The translations under genes were made by a program, and so were the position numbers. This document shows positions 26,888 through 36,494 of a stretch of 43,396 nt of DNA, one piece after another (position 1 is the first letter of the stretch; each line of letters opens with the position of its first letter). The notes under the pieces are model-generated. The model was not told the DNA's origin. It did no database searches and saw only the letters and a program-made list of their open reading frames with translations. This DNA is from Candidatus Kuenenia stuttgartensis (GTDB lineage Bacteria > Planctomycetota > Planctomycetia > Pirellulales > UBA1268), in assembly GCA_945883745.1 (NCBI GenBank), contig CAMCYH010000014.1, positions 1-43,396 of the forward strand. The letters run 5' to 3'.

Positions 26888-28107
26888 GTGGAGCGAGTCA
26901 TGAGCCGGCGGCTGCCGCCGGGAGCGGCCGGGGCGCCGATTCCGCCGCGGCTCGCACGATGAAGCGGCTCTTCACCGAGCCGCAGCGATTCGAGTTTTTC
27001 CAGGCCGTGCGGCTCCTGGAGATGGAGACGGCTCGGCAGGCCGCCGCCCGACGGGAGCCACTGCCGCCAGCGCTCGGCGGCAGCGATCAGGGCGCCGGTT
27101 CGCAGACCGCCATCCGGTTCCATTCGGCGACCACGCTCGGGTTCCCGCAGGGCGCCATCACCCGCATTCGGCATGAGCCAGCAGAGGCATCCACGCCGAA
27201 TGCCGGTGCGGCAACCGTCTCGGAGGCCGGCCAAGGAGGCTCTCTGGGAACCGGCCGCGTGCATGTCGAACTGGGTTGCTTCGGGCTTGTGGGGCCGGCG
27301 GGCACGCTGCCGCGGCATTACACGTCGCTGGTGATCGAGCGTTTTCGCCGCTTTCGCGATCGTACGTTGCGGGATTTCCTCGATATCTTCGTGCATCGCA
27401 TGGCAGCCCTGCTCTATGGCGGGTGGGTGAAGTACCGGGCGGGTGTTCAGTACGAGCGGAGCCGCCTGACGGGGCGGGGAACGAGATGGGATGATGCCGC
27501 ATCGTCGCCATGCGATCCGGTGACCGCGGTGGTCAGTTCACTTGTGGGGCTGGGCACAAAAGGCCTGCGAGAACGACTGGCGGAGTCGGACGACGCCGTG
27601 CTCCATCATGCCGCGCACTTCTCTCGGCAGACGCGAACGGCCGAGGCACTCGAGTCGCTGCTCCGTGATCTCTATGGGGCGCGGGTGGAGGTAGTGCCCT
27701 TCGTGGGCCGATGGCTGGAACTCGAAAGATCCGATCAGACGGCGCTGGCGAGCCGGGAGCGGCCGGAAGGGCTCAACGCGCGGTTGGGCGTCGATGCCAT
27801 CGCAGGCCGCCGAGTTTGGGATCTCGATTCGACGTTCGAGGTTCGCATCGGACCGCTCTCACTCCCAGACCTGCGTTCCCGCCTGCCGGGGACTCGCCGA
27901 CTCGCTGCCCTGAGCGATCTGCTGCGTCTCTATGCCGGTCCTCAGTATGAGATTGGTGTTCGGCTCGTGCTGGCTGGCGAGGATGTGCCCCCCTGCAGAC
28001 TTCTCAAGGGGAACGCAGGTCCGCGGCTCGGCTGGACGAGTTGGCTCAGCGCGACCACGGGATCTCGCGTCGATCGAGATGATGCCTGCTTCAGGGTACG
28101 GGTCTGA
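26884..28107 (+). CDS. tssG: T6SS baseplate protein TssG
   Basis: TssG partners TssF (two TssF per TssG) in the wedge. The recognisable blocks are FEFFQAVRLLE near the N-terminus, IRFHSATTLGFP, VELGCFGLVGPAGTLPRHYTSL, RDFLDIFVHRMAALLYGGWVKYR and the C-terminal LGWTSWL. The ATG at 26884 overlaps the tssF stop by four bases and gives 407 residues, longer than the usual 330-350 because of a Gly/Ala-rich insertion near residues 95-115 and a longer head. The earlier in-frame start at 26845 lies inside tssF and is less likely. A 102-bp gap separates it from tssH. Confidence 0.95.
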   Translation: MSGASHEPAAAAGSGRGADSAAARTMKRLFTEPQRFEFFQAVRLLEMETARQAAARREPLPPALGGSDQGAGSQTAIRFHSATTLGFPQGAITRIRHEPAEASTPNAGAATVSEAGQGGSLGTGRVHVELGCFGLVGPAGTLPRHYTSLVIERFRRFRDRTLRDFLDIFVHRMAALLYGGWVKYRAGVQYERSRLTGRGTRWDDAASSPCDPVTAVVSSLVGLGTKGLRERLAESDDAVLHHAAHFSRQTRTAEALESLLRDLYGARVEVVPFVGRWLELERSDQTALASRERPEGLNARLGVDAIAGRRVWDLDSTFEVRIGPLSLPDLRSRLPGTRRLAALSDLLRLYAGPQYEIGVRLVLAGEDVPPCRLLKGNAGPRLGWTSWLSATTGSRVDRDDACFRVRV

Positions 28108-28209
28108 GCCGGGCTGCTGGATTTTCGCGGTCATAGGTCCTAGACTGCCGGGCTCCCGCCAGGATGAATTGCGGGGCGGCGAGCGTCGGATGCCAAAGGA
28201 ACTACGCGC

Positions 28210-30900
28210 ATGGCTGGTCTCGATCTCAAGGGGCTGATCGGCAAACTCAATCCCGTGTGCCAGCGGGCTCTCGAGGGGGCGGCGGGGCTTTGCCTGTCGC
28301 GAACCAACTACAATGTCGAGATCGAGCATTGGCTCGTGAAATTGCTCGAGCAGCCGGGCAATGACATCTGCCTGTTGCTCAAGCACTTTGAGATCGACCA
28401 GGCCCGGGTTTTGGCCGACCTGACGAAGGCGATCGACAAGCTCAAGACGGGAAACGCCCGCCCCCCGCTCCTCTCGCCTGAGGTGTGTGATCTGATCAAA
28501 GAAGGGTGGCTGACGGCGAGCGTTGATCACAACGAGCCGAAGGTTCGCGGGGCCTGGCTGCTCCTCGCATTGCTCTCGAATGAGTCGCTCTCCCGCCGCG
28601 CGGTGGGTGCCTCCGACGAGTTTCGGCGGATCGCTCCGGACGTGCTGCGTCGCGAGGCAACGCGTGTCTTCCCGAGGTCGACTGAATCGGATTACATGCC
28701 GGGCGGGGCGGCTTCCGACGAGCCGGGGGCGGCTGATGGTGGAGCGGGGAGCGATGGCAAGCCGAAGGGGCCGACAAAAACACCAAGCCTCGACCAGTTC
28801 ACCATCGACCTGACTGCCCGCGCCAAGTCGGGCAAGATCGATCCCGTCCTCGGCCGGGAGGCAGAGGTGCGGCAGATCATCGACATTCTCACCCGGCGTC
28901 GGCAGAACAACCCGATTCTCACCGGGGAGGCGGGCGTTGGCAAAACGGCTGTGGTGGAGGGTTTCGCCCAGCGGATCGCCAGCGGAGACGTCCCGGAGCC
29001 ACTGAAAAACGTCCAGCTGCGGACGCTCGATCTCGGCCTCCTGCAGGCCGGAGCCGGAGTGAAGGGCGAGTTTGAAAACCGGCTGAAGGGCGTGATCGAC
29101 GAGGTGAAGAAGTCGCCTGTACCGATCATTCTCTTCATCGACGAAGCCCACACGATGATCGGCGCCGGAGGTCAGGCGGGGCAGGGAGATGCCGCCAACC
29201 TCCTCAAGCCGGCGTTGGCCCGCGGCGAGTTGCGGACCGTCGCGGCTACGACCTGGGCCGAATACAAGAAATACTTTGAGAAAGACGCGGCTCTCGCCCG
29301 TCGCTTTCAGGTGGTCAAGGTCGAAGAACCGACCGACGAAATGGCCTGCCGGATGCTTCGCGGCATGGTTGAAACGCTCGAAAAGCACCACAAGGTGACG
29401 GTGCTCGACGAGGCGGTGACCGATGCTGTCAAGCTCTCCCGCCGTTTCATCCCCAGTCGCCAACTGCCCGACAAGGGCGTCAGCCTGCTCGACACGGCCT
29501 GCGCCAAGGTGGCGATCGGGCAGGCCGCCACGCCGCCGGCCATCGAAGATGCCCGGCGGACGATCGATGCCCTCACGATTGAAATCGGGATCCTCGAGCG
29601 GGAGCAGAGCACGGGGGCCGATCATGCGGCGATGATTGCCGAACTCAAGCTCCGGATGGGCGGAATCGCCACCGAACTGGCCGGGCTCGAGAAAAGGTTT
29701 GCCGAAGAATCAAAGCTGGTCGAGCAGATTCAGGCCGAGCGGGCGGCGCTCATCGCTGCGATGCACCCGGCCGACGGGGCGGCCGCCGCCAGCGACGATG
29801 AGCAACAGAGGCTCCGTGCCGGCCTCATCGCGCTCGAAGATCAACTGAAGAAGCTTCAGGGTGAAGAGCCGCTGGTGAGCCCCTGCGTCGATGGTCAGAC
29901 GATTGCCGAGGTCATTGCCGGTTGGACCGGCATCCCCGTCGGCCGGATGGTCTCTGACGAAATCCGCGGTGTTCTCGACCTCCAGCGACGGCTTGAGGAG
30001 CGGGTGGTCGGCCAGTCGCATGCGCTCGAAACGATTGCCGAGCGGATCCGAACCTCGCGGGCCGGGCTCACCGATCCCAAGCGGCCGACGGGCGTCTTCA
30101 TGCTGGCCGGCACCAGCGGCGTCGGGAAGACGGAGACGGCCCTGGCGCTCGCCGAACTGCTCTTCGGTGACGAAGCGAACATGACCGTCATCAACATGAG
30201 CGAGTTCAAGGAGGAGCACAAGGTATCGCTCCTCATGGGCTCTCCGCCGGGCTACGTCGGCTATGGAGAAGGGGGCGTGCTCACCGAGGCGGTGCGGCGG
30301 CGGCCCTACGGTGTCGTGCTGCTCGATGAGATGGAGAAGGCCCACCCCGGTGTGCAAGACATCTTCTATCAGGTCTTCGACAAGGGAAGTATGAAGGACG
30401 GCGAAGGCCGGGATATCGACTTCAAGAATTCGGTCATCATCATGACCACCAATGCCGGCACCGACACGGTGATGAAGCTCTGTGCCGATCCTGATACGCG
30501 GCCTGATCCCGGTGCTTTGGCCGATGCCCTCCATGATGATTTGCTCAAGCACTTCAAGCCGGCATTTCTCGGGCGGCTCACGGTGATCCCCTACTATCCC
30601 CTCGCCGACGACGTGATGCGGGGCATCTGCGAACTCAAGTTGAAGTCAATCCGACGTCGTGTCCAGGATGCCTACAAGGCCAGGTTCGATTGGTCTCCGA
30701 AGGTCGTCACCGCGGTGGTGGACCGGTGCAACGAGGTGGACAGCGGGGCTCGGATCATCGATCGGGTGCTGTCGGGCACCATGCTGCCCGAACTTTCCAC
30801 GCGGCTCCTGAGCCGGATGGCGGAAGGCCAGCCGGTCGAGAAGATTTCGGTGGATTGGGACTCGGCCAGCAGCGAGTTTTCGTACACCATCGAGGGATAA
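28210..30900 (+). CDS. tssH: T6SS sheath-recycling AAA+ unfoldase TssH (ClpV)
   Basis: ClpV disassembles contracted TssBC sheaths with ATP. The 896-residue protein has an N-domain (residues 1-160, [26 protein letters not shown] type), a first AAA+ module with Walker A GEAGVGKT (239-246) and Walker [10 protein letters not shown], a coiled middle domain (about 430-540) and a second module with Walker A GTSGVGKT (634-641) and [11 protein letters not shown]. The ClpV-specific [24 protein letters not shown] stretch, in place of a generic ClpB sequence, identifies it as TssH. Both ATPase sites look intact. The ATG has AAGGA 9 nt upstream. It is followed by a 225-bp gap before hcp. Confidence 0.97.
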   Translation: MAGLDLKGLIGKLNPVCQRALEGAAGLCLSRTNYNVEIEHWLVKLLEQPGNDICLLLKHFEIDQARVLADLTKAIDKLKTGNARPPLLSPEVCDLIKEGWLTASVDHNEPKVRGAWLLLALLSNESLSRRAVGASDEFRRIAPDVLRREATRVFPRSTESDYMPGGAASDEPGAADGGAGSDGKPKGPTKTPSLDQFTIDLTARAKSGKIDPVLGREAEVRQIIDILTRRRQNNPILTGEAGVGKTAVVEGFAQRIASGDVPEPLKNVQLRTLDLGLLQAGAGVKGEFENRLKGVIDEVKKSPVPIILFIDEAHTMIGAGGQAGQGDAANLLKPALARGELRTVAATTWAEYKKYFEKDAALARRFQVVKVEEPTDEMACRMLRGMVETLEKHHKVTVLDEAVTDAVKLSRRFIPSRQLPDKGVSLLDTACAKVAIGQAATPPAIEDARRTIDALTIEIGILEREQSTGADHAAMIAELKLRMGGIATELAGLEKRFAEESKLVEQIQAERAALIAAMHPADGAAAASDDEQQRLRAGLIALEDQLKKLQGEEPLVSPCVDGQTIAEVIAGWTGIPVGRMVSDEIRGVLDLQRRLEERVVGQSHALETIAERIRTSRAGLTDPKRPTGVFMLAGTSGVGKTETALALAELLFGDEANMTVINMSEFKEEHKVSLLMGSPPGYVGYGEGGVLTEAVRRRPYGVVLLDEMEKAHPGVQDIFYQVFDKGSMKDGEGRDIDFKNSVIIMTTNAGTDTVMKLCADPDTRPDPGALADALHDDLLKHFKPAFLGRLTVIPYYPLADDVMRGICELKLKSIRRRVQDAYKARFDWSPKVVTAVVDRCNEVDSGARIIDRVLSGTMLPELSTRLLSRMAEGQPVEKISVDWDSASSEFSYTIEG

Positions 30901-31125
30901 TCGCCGGCCCGAGGCTGCGGTTTTGCGGCAAGTGCAGTGTCTTTTTCGCGAATTTCGCCCGTTTCCTGCAACCAGGAAAAACTCACGCAACAAAAACCGA
31001 AAAACCCTGAAAACTGTATCGCTGTCTCGAGAGTCTGGTGAGTGACTCGGGGCGGCAGGGATTCCTCGGACGCGGCGTTCGGGTGCTTCCCGCCTGGTCC
31101 ACTCACCATTACGAAAGGACTTCTC
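30901..31125 (+). promoter_or_regulatory. Leader region of the hcp-vgrG operon with a small hairpin and A-rich tract
   Basis: This gap between tssH and hcp holds a perfect 7-bp stem with a 4-nt loop (TTTCCTG 30962-30968, CAGGAAA 30973-30979) and an A-rich stretch at about 30978-31016, unusual in this GC-rich region. hcp genes are usually expressed far above structural T6SS genes, so a separate promoter is expected here, but I cannot assign -35/-10 boxes with confidence. The hcp ribosome site AAAGGA is at 31114-31119. Confidence 0.35.
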
Positions 31126-31611
31126 ATGGGACTCTTTATCAAGTGCGACGGCATCGATGGCGAATCAACCGACAAGGCTCACGACAAGTGGATTCTCGCC
31201 GACTCGGCATCACTGCCGGTGTTTCGCTCGATTCCGTCGGGAGCGGTTGACCAACAGCGGACCAAGGGCGAAACGTCGCTCGGCGACATCACGTTCGTTC
31301 GGCAGCTCGACAAGTCGTCGCCGAAGTTGATGGAGGCTTGCACGCTCGGCAAGTTCAATAAGCAGGTCACGGTCGAGTTTACGACCACGACCGGCGGCAA
31401 GACCGAGACCTACCTCAAGTGGCTGCTCGAGAACGTCGTGTTTACGGGGTATTCAGTCCACGGAAACTCGTCAGGCGAGCCGCTTCCGAGCGAGCAGGTG
31501 AGCTGCAACTTCACCAAGATCACCTACACCTACACCGAGTTCGACAACAAGACGGGCTCCAAGAAGGGCAACGTCGAGGCGAAGTACGAAATGGGTGCGA
31601 ACGCCTCCTGA
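31126..31611 (+). CDS. hcp: T6SS inner tube protein Hcp (first copy)
   Basis: Hcp hexamers stack into the expelled tube. The 161-residue product begins GLFIKCDGIDGESTDKAHDK and keeps the family core (LGDITFVRQLDKSSPKLMEA, VTVEFTTTTGG, YLKWLLENVVFTGYSVHG, PSEQVSCNFTKITYTYTEF). The ATG at 31126 follows AAAGGA with 6-nt spacing; the open frame extends to 31042, but the shorter start matches all Hcp proteins. No C-terminal toxin extension is present. A strong 13-bp hairpin lies between this gene and the second hcp. Confidence 0.97.
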   Translation: MGLFIKCDGIDGESTDKAHDKWILADSASLPVFRSIPSGAVDQQRTKGETSLGDITFVRQLDKSSPKLMEACTLGKFNKQVTVEFTTTTGGKTETYLKWLLENVVFTGYSVHGNSSGEPLPSEQVSCNFTKITYTYTEFDNKTGSKKGNVEAKYEMGANAS

Positions 31612-31657
31612 GCATCCGGTTCTGGAAGGGCCAGAGGTTCATACTACCGTTGGGCGA

Positions 31658-31692
31658 CCGCTGCTCCGAGTCATGCCGGCTCGGAGCAGCGG
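31658..31692. other. Perfect 13-bp hairpin between the two hcp genes
   Basis: Arms CCGCTGCTCCGAG (31658-31670) and CTCGGAGCAGCGG (31680-31692) pair perfectly around a 9-nt loop, 47 nt after the first hcp stop and 28 nt before the second hcp start. There is no following U-run, so it is more likely an mRNA 3'-end stabiliser or partial terminator that raises first-copy Hcp over downstream genes than a full terminator. Confidence 0.6.
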
Positions 31693-31720
31693 ATCGTCGG
31701 GCCACCTGAGGAGGCAGACT

Positions 31721-32215
31721 ATGGCGAACGTTCGCAAGGGATTCGTCAAGATAGGCGATTACGACGGCGAAGCGACCGATTCCACACATGTTGGGTGGAG
31801 TGTGATGTATCGCCTGTCCGCTCCGATCACTCGGATGACCGGTGGGTTTGAGCAGAGTGAGCGTGGCGTAGGAGCATCGGCGCTGGCCAATGCGGTCGTC
31901 GTCAAGGATGTCGACAGCGCGAGCGTGAAGATCCAGAAAGCCTGCGCGACTGGACAGAAGCTCCCGAAAGTAAAGATCGATCTGTGCACGACGCTCGCCG
32001 GTTCGTCCCAGCCGTATCTTTCCTACGAACTCGAAGATGTGATCATCACGAGTTACGACCTGGAAAATCCGATCGATGAACAGAGAATTCAACCGACTGA
32101 AAAGGTTACTTTTTCGTACGCGAAGGCCACTTGGACCTACGTGAAGTTTGGAAAAGACGGGGCGAGTCAGGGGAAGTTGACCGAGACGTATGCGATCGGT
32201 GCCAAGGCGTCCTAG
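31721..32215 (+). CDS. Second, divergent Hcp-like protein
   Basis: A 164-residue Hcp-family protein (DUF796 pattern) that differs widely from its neighbour: it begins ANVRKGFVKIGDYDGEATDS, has LANAVVVKDVDSASVKIQKA where Hcp has the conserved FVRQLDKSSPKL block, and keeps the IDLCTTLAGSSQPYLSYELEDVIITSY and FSYAKATWTYVKF strands. The ATG at 31721 has GAGGAGG 6 nt upstream, a strong site. Tandem position before vgrG suggests a tube-tip or cargo-adaptor Hcp, or alternative hexamer subunit (inference). Confidence 0.9.
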   Translation: MANVRKGFVKIGDYDGEATDSTHVGWSVMYRLSAPITRMTGGFEQSERGVGASALANAVVVKDVDSASVKIQKACATGQKLPKVKIDLCTTLAGSSQPYLSYELEDVIITSYDLENPIDEQRIQPTEKVTFSYAKATWTYVKFGKDGASQGKLTETYAIGAKAS

Positions 32216-32245
32216 GTGTCCTGCCCGGGAGAAGGAAGGTGATTC

Positions 32246-34330
32246 GTGGCGAGTTACACGCAGGACGGTCAGCCGCTCGCGATCGAGACGCCTTTGGGCA
32301 AAGACAGGCTTCTCCTCGAGTCCTTGAGCGGCGAGGAGGCCCTCGGTGAGTTGTTCGTCTTTCGGCTGACGTGCCTGAGTGTCGATGAACAAATCGACGA
32401 CAAGAAACTCGTTGGCCAGCAGGTGAGTTTTCGGGTGAATCGTGGCGACGGTTCGCCCCGCTGGTTTACCGGATACGTCAGCCGTTTCTCCTGGGCCGGC
32501 CGTGACGACGTACTGACACGGTGGCAACTGGAGGTCGTTCCCGGCCTGTGGTTCGCCGGGCTGACGAGCGACTGCAAAATATTTCAGGAAAAGGCGGTTC
32601 CCGACATCGTGTCCGCCGTGCTCGGTGACTGCTCACAAGTGTCACTGACTAAAAAAGTTTCAGGCAGCCATTCTCCGTGGGAGTATTGCGTGCAGTTTCG
32701 TGAGACAGACTTGGCCTTTGTCAGTCGGCTCATGGAATTCGAGGGCATGGCCTATCACTTTGAGCACGCCGAGAAGTCTCTGAAGATGGTGGTTTCCGAC
32801 TCCAACTCAGCCTTCACCGATTGTGGTGATGCCGAGGTGAGTGCGGTGCAGCAGTTTTCTTCGCCGGATCAGCCAGGCCAGTTGATCGAGTGGCAGCATG
32901 AGTACGCCTACAAGCCCGGGAAATATGCCCAGACTGATTACAACTTCGAACAGCCTTCGACCGATCTGCTCGTGACGAGCAATGGCAAGTCACCCTACGC
33001 CGGAGCCGCCGCGGCCGAATTATTCGATTTTCCGGGTGACTATTCGAAGAAGTCAGACGGTGAATCACTGGGGAAATTCCGGATCGAGGCGGAGGAAGTG
33101 GGGGCCAGCACGGCCAAAGGCGTAAGCACCTGTCGCACGTTTTCACCAGGCTACACCTTCAAGATCTCCTCCCATCCCAACCCGTCCGAGAAGGGGAAGA
33201 AGTATCTGCTGACACGGGTCACGCACAAGGCAGGCAATCGCGGCGCGTACGAGACGTCGGCCGTGGTTGCCGAGGCATTCCAATACGAGAACTCCTTCGA
33301 GTGCATCCCCGCGGATACCGTCTGGCGGACGCCGCGGAAGACGCCCTGGCCGGCGGGCACGGTGCAGACCGCGCTCGTCGTTGGCCCGTCCGGTGAAGAG
33401 ATCTACACCGACGAGTATGGTCGGATCAAAGTGCAGTTTCCCTGGGATCGCTACGGCAAGAAGAACGAACAGAGTTCGTGCTGGATTCGTGTGGCCCAGT
33501 CGCTCGCCGGCCCGCAGTTTGGGGCGCAGTGGCTGCCGAGGATCGGCATGGAGGTGGTGGTGTCGCATCTCGACGGCGACCCGAATCGGCCACTCGTTAC
33601 GGGCGTTGTCTACAACGGCACCAACAAGCCACCCTTCGAGCTGCCGAGCAAGGCGGCGCAGAGCGGATGGCAGACCCGCAGCACGAAGGATGGGCAGACA
33701 GCCAATGCCAATCAGTTCATCTTTGACGACACGAAGGGGTCCGAACTCGTCACCCTCCATGCCGAGAAGGACTTCGCCCGGACGGTTGAAAACGACGATA
33801 CGGTCACGGTCGGTTTTGACACGAAAAAGAATGGCGATCGGACCGTCAAGGTCTTCAACAACGTCACCGAGGAGGTTGGGGCGAGCGGCTGCAACGACGG
33901 CAGCCGGTCGCTGACGGTGTACAAAAATAACAAGACGACGGTCTCGACGGGCAATGAGACGTGCACGGTTGAGCAGGGCGATGCCGCCCTCGAGGTCAGC
34001 AAGGGCAAGCACACGGTAGACGTCGGGAGCAGCCAGGCGATCACGGTGGGCAACGGGCACACCCTCACGGTCAAGTCGGGCAGCCACACGGTTGACGTCA
34101 AGAGCGGCAGCGGAACGATGAAAGCCACTGCCTGGACGATCCAGGGCATGGAGTCGATCACGCTAAAGGTCGGCAGCAATTCGATCGCAATCAGCGCCTC
34201 CGGAATCACGATCAATGGAATGACGGTCAGCGTGAAGGGGCAGACGTCGGCTACGCTTGAAGGGCTCCAGACGACGGTGAAGGCCTCGGCGACGCTCCAG
34301 GCGAAGGGCGCGATCACGATGATCGGGTGA
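32246..34330 (+). CDS. vgrG: T6SS spike protein VgrG
   Basis: VgrG trimers form the gp27-gp5-like spike at the tube tip. The 694-residue product starts at GTG (GGAAGG 7 nt upstream) and has the gp27-like head (LLLESLSGEEALGELFVFRLTCLS), the VgrG core around FPWDRYGKKNEQSSCWIRVAQSLAG and WLPRIGMEVVVSHLDGDPNRPLVTG, then a gp5-like beta-helix of short Val/Thr/Gly repeats from about residue 520 to the end (TLTVKSG, TVDVKSG), closing ITMIG. No C-terminal effector domain is attached, so cargo must load through PAAR, Hcp or separate adaptors. The stop overlaps the next gene by four bases. Confidence 0.97.
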   Translation: MASYTQDGQPLAIETPLGKDRLLLESLSGEEALGELFVFRLTCLSVDEQIDDKKLVGQQVSFRVNRGDGSPRWFTGYVSRFSWAGRDDVLTRWQLEVVPGLWFAGLTSDCKIFQEKAVPDIVSAVLGDCSQVSLTKKVSGSHSPWEYCVQFRETDLAFVSRLMEFEGMAYHFEHAEKSLKMVVSDSNSAFTDCGDAEVSAVQQFSSPDQPGQLIEWQHEYAYKPGKYAQTDYNFEQPSTDLLVTSNGKSPYAGAAAAELFDFPGDYSKKSDGESLGKFRIEAEEVGASTAKGVSTCRTFSPGYTFKISSHPNPSEKGKKYLLTRVTHKAGNRGAYETSAVVAEAFQYENSFECIPADTVWRTPRKTPWPAGTVQTALVVGPSGEEIYTDEYGRIKVQFPWDRYGKKNEQSSCWIRVAQSLAGPQFGAQWLPRIGMEVVVSHLDGDPNRPLVTGVVYNGTNKPPFELPSKAAQSGWQTRSTKDGQTANANQFIFDDTKGSELVTLHAEKDFARTVENDDTVTVGFDTKKNGDRTVKVFNNVTEEVGASGCNDGSRSLTVYKNNKTTVSTGNETCTVEQGDAALEVSKGKHTVDVGSSQAITVGNGHTLTVKSGSHTVDVKSGSGTMKATAWTIQGMESITLKVGSNSIAISASGITINGMTVSVKGQTSATLEGLQTTVKASATLQAKGAITMIG

Positions 34331-34974
34331 TGGATTTCATTTCTCTGGTGTGTGCCATGTCCTCCCTCACGATTGAAACATTCCCCACGAATGAGGCCGC
34401 CTTCGGTCGCCTCTCCCGCATCGAACTCGATGAGCCGACCTTGGCTGTTGTGACCCAGGGGGACGGATCCCTTGTGGGTGGTTCCATGGTAGAGGCTTCG
34501 CGAGCGCTCGTTTCGAAGGGGTTGCTGGAAGCTGCCGTGAGCGTCCTCGCGCAGGCTTTGTCGCGACAGGCGACAGCGTGGTGGGCCTGTCGAGCAACGC
34601 GACTCGAGGCAGGCGGTGGCCCCTCGCCACATGAGGCCTCGGCGGTCGAGGCTGCGGAGGAGTGGGTGATGGCACCGACGCAGGCGCGGGCGTATGCCGC
34701 CCAGGAGGCCGCGGAGCGTGTCGGGCTGGATTCGCCGGCCGGGTGTGCGGCGCTGGCTGCGTTTTTAGCGGGTGACTCCATGGCGCCCGCACATCTCGAC
34801 CCGTTGCCACCGCTTCCCTATCTCGCCGGCATGGCCGCTGCCGGGGCGGTTCGCTTGGCTGGGGAGCGACGAAGCGCCGTGGAGGCGGAGAGCCGTCTGC
34901 GAAGCCTGCTCGACATCGGTTTTGCCATCGCTGCCGGTGCCGACACATGGATCGAGCATGCGGCAATGCCGTAG
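34327..34974 (+). CDS. Small T6SS-linked protein of unknown function (DUF6931-like)
   Basis: The 215-residue soluble, Ala-rich helical protein overlaps the vgrG stop (GTG at 34327; ATGs at 34330 and 34357 are alternatives). The segment SRQATAWWACRAT near residue 80, preceded by VSVLAQAL, resembles small proteins often found beside vgrG and PAAR genes and annotated from memory as DUF6931. No catalytic motif, signal peptide or membrane helix is visible. Coupling to vgrG suggests a spike-loading or adaptor role (inference). It ends 3 bp from the stop of the convergent methyltransferase gene. Confidence 0.75.
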   Translation: MMDFISLVCAMSSLTIETFPTNEAAFGRLSRIELDEPTLAVVTQGDGSLVGGSMVEASRALVSKGLLEAAVSVLAQALSRQATAWWACRATRLEAGGGPSPHEASAVEAAEEWVMAPTQARAYAAQEAAERVGLDSPAGCAALAAFLAGDSMAPAHLDPLPPLPYLAGMAAAGAVRLAGERRSAVEAESRLRSLLDIGFAIAAGADTWIEHAAMP

Positions 34975-34977
34975 GCG

Positions 34978-36135
34978 TCAACCGATCTTTTCCAGCGCGA
35001 TCAGATCGCAGAGGTACTGGACGGTTGATCGTTCGTGGAGTCGTACATGCCAAGGAATCGCCGGTCGCTCGGCGATGATCCGCACTCCTTCCAGCACGGA
35101 GGAGTGGCCGCCACGTTGGAGAAGTTCGCGCAGAAGCCGATCTCCAGCCCCCCGCAGTTCGGATCGCTGCGAGTGCCCTCCAATCCAGCCCTCGACCGGA
35201 GTTGCCGTAGAAGACCAGTCGTACGGCGTTGCCAGGACCGCTTTCCCAGCGGGGGCAAGCGTGCGGATCATCTCCTGGAGTGCGGTCAAGGGAGCGGCGA
35301 CGCAATCCAGATTGTTGAGACTGACGGCGAGGCCGAACACGCTCTCGCGAAAGGGCAGCGCGGTGGCGTCGCAGCACCAATAGTCGACCAAGCCACGCGT
35401 CTCTGCAGCGTAGCTGCCGCGGACGGAGAAGGATCGGCGGTCGTACACGATGCCGATCCGTCTCCTCGGATACGACACCTCTTCCGAATCACGAATGGCT
35501 CGAGCATGTTGCAGGATTGAGATATCGAGATCGATTCCGACCGTCGGCCGATCAAGGTGTGCGGCGAGTTCGAGTGTGGTGCGGCCGGCGGCGCAGCCGA
35601 TGTCCAGGATTGGCCGTTGGCCGATCGCTGGAGAAGACGCATCGGCAGCCGTAAGGCCGGCATGCAGAAGCCGTACGACGGCACCTGGTCGGGGGGCGAG
35701 CAATCCGTCCTGGTCCTCCGCAGGGTCACAATCTCCCCAGTGATCCCACATGGAGCCGGAGAGTCGCTGGTGTTCGTCGTGAAATGAAGAGCCGGGGCCA
35801 CAGCAGTCGCGAAGCAGGCTCTCGATCGGCTCCGAAAACGAGTGACGGGCCCGGATGCGGTCGATCCATGCGGCCACGAGTTCCCGAAGGCGCGGCACGA
35901 TCATCGGGATTCCGTCGATGATCGGATATTCATGGCGACACGATGGCGACGGGCAGCGAAGAAGCCCCTCAACGACGTCGCCTGAACTTTCCGAAAAAAC
36001 CTCCTCGAGCGCGAGTTGCGATTCCACGCCCTGGCGGAGTCGACACACGGGGCACAGGGGCGAAAGCAGTTCGAAGTGGAGTTGCCGCACGTTCCTTGGC
36101 CTCGCCGGCTTCAGCTGATGAGGACAGTCGGACAT
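34978..36135 (-). CDS. Methyltransferase with N-terminal zinc-ribbon/Trm112-like domain
   Basis: The 385-residue protein starts with a Cys-rich module: PLCPVC near residue 27 and LRCPSPSCRHEYPIIDGIPMIV near 58-80, the layout of Trm112-like zinc domains. The class I SAM-dependent core follows with ILDIGCAAGRTTLELAA at about 170-186, GIDLDISILQHAR and CCDATALPF. The acceptor is unknown. The start ATG at 36135 lies inside the 3' end of the PAAR gene (25-bp overlap), so the two form a leftward operon and the enzyme may modify a spike component or cargo (inference). Confidence 0.88.
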   Translation of the reverse strand: MSDCPHQLKPARPRNVRQLHFELLSPLCPVCRLRQGVESQLALEEVFSESSGDVVEGLLRCPSPSCRHEYPIIDGIPMIVPRLRELVAAWIDRIRARHSFSEPIESLLRDCCGPGSSFHDEHQRLSGSMWDHWGDCDPAEDQDGLLAPRPGAVVRLLHAGLTAADASSPAIGQRPILDIGCAAGRTTLELAAHLDRPTVGIDLDISILQHARAIRDSEEVSYPRRRIGIVYDRRSFSVRGSYAAETRGLVDYWCCDATALPFRESVFGLAVSLNNLDCVAAPLTALQEMIRTLAPAGKAVLATPYDWSSTATPVEGWIGGHSQRSELRGAGDRLLRELLQRGGHSSVLEGVRIIAERPAIPWHVRLHERSTVQYLCDLIALEKIG

Positions 36136-36494
36136 CCCGGAGGCAGTATCGTGCCGGTAGGGCTCGGGATGGGAGCGACGCAGGCGGCATGAGTCGTCAT
36201 GTCACCGACACGAGCGGCTGGAAGGTTGCAGATCAACACCGTCGGCGATCCTTTCGCAATCATGCCAGGACCGCCGGGCACGCACCCAGGCAGCATGCAC
36301 GGGGCGGTCATGTCGGTCACGCGGGCGGCCGGCAGATTGCCGATGAGTACGGTCGGTGCTCCCTTGATGATGATCAATGGGAGGGCTGGATGGGGCACTG
36401 GAGTCGGAACCGGAGCCGGGGGGTGGATCGGAGCGTGGCAATGAGGAGCCGCCTGCAACGTCTGATCGGTCATTCTTGCGGCAGGCTGACCCAC
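36111..36494 (-). CDS. PAAR-domain spike-tip protein
   Basis: PAAR proteins sharpen the VgrG spike and can carry effectors. The 127-residue product is a stand-alone PAAR domain with the typical repeats IKGAPTVLIGNLPAARVTDM, AKGSPTVLICNLPAARVGDM and a final PPGCPTVLIS, and His/Cys residues (PHCH, MLPGCVPG, MTTHAAC) at the zinc-binding tip positions. The Pro/His-rich insertion after residue 18 is longer than usual. GTG at 36494 with GGAGG 4 nt upstream is the chosen start; an ATG at 36473 (MTDQTL) is possible. No toxin domain is fused. Confidence 0.93.
   Translation of the reverse strand: MGQPAARMTDQTLQAAPHCHAPIHPPAPVPTPVPHPALPLIIIKGAPTVLIGNLPAARVTDMTAPCMLPGCVPGGPGMIAKGSPTVLICNLPAARVGDMTTHAACVAPIPSPTGTILPPGCPTVLIS

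Noticed and set aside
27859..29625. 588-residue open frame antisense to tssG/tssH
   Set aside because: The opposite strand encodes an intact ClpV with both Walker motifs; long antisense frames are expected at this GC content and the product shows no family features.
30962..30979. Rho-independent terminator after tssH
   Set aside because: The 7-bp stem is not followed by a U-tract on either strand.
31520..32527. 335-residue minus-strand frame over hcp2 and vgrG
   Set aside because: Both sense genes are convincingly Hcp and VgrG; the antisense product has no recognisable feature.
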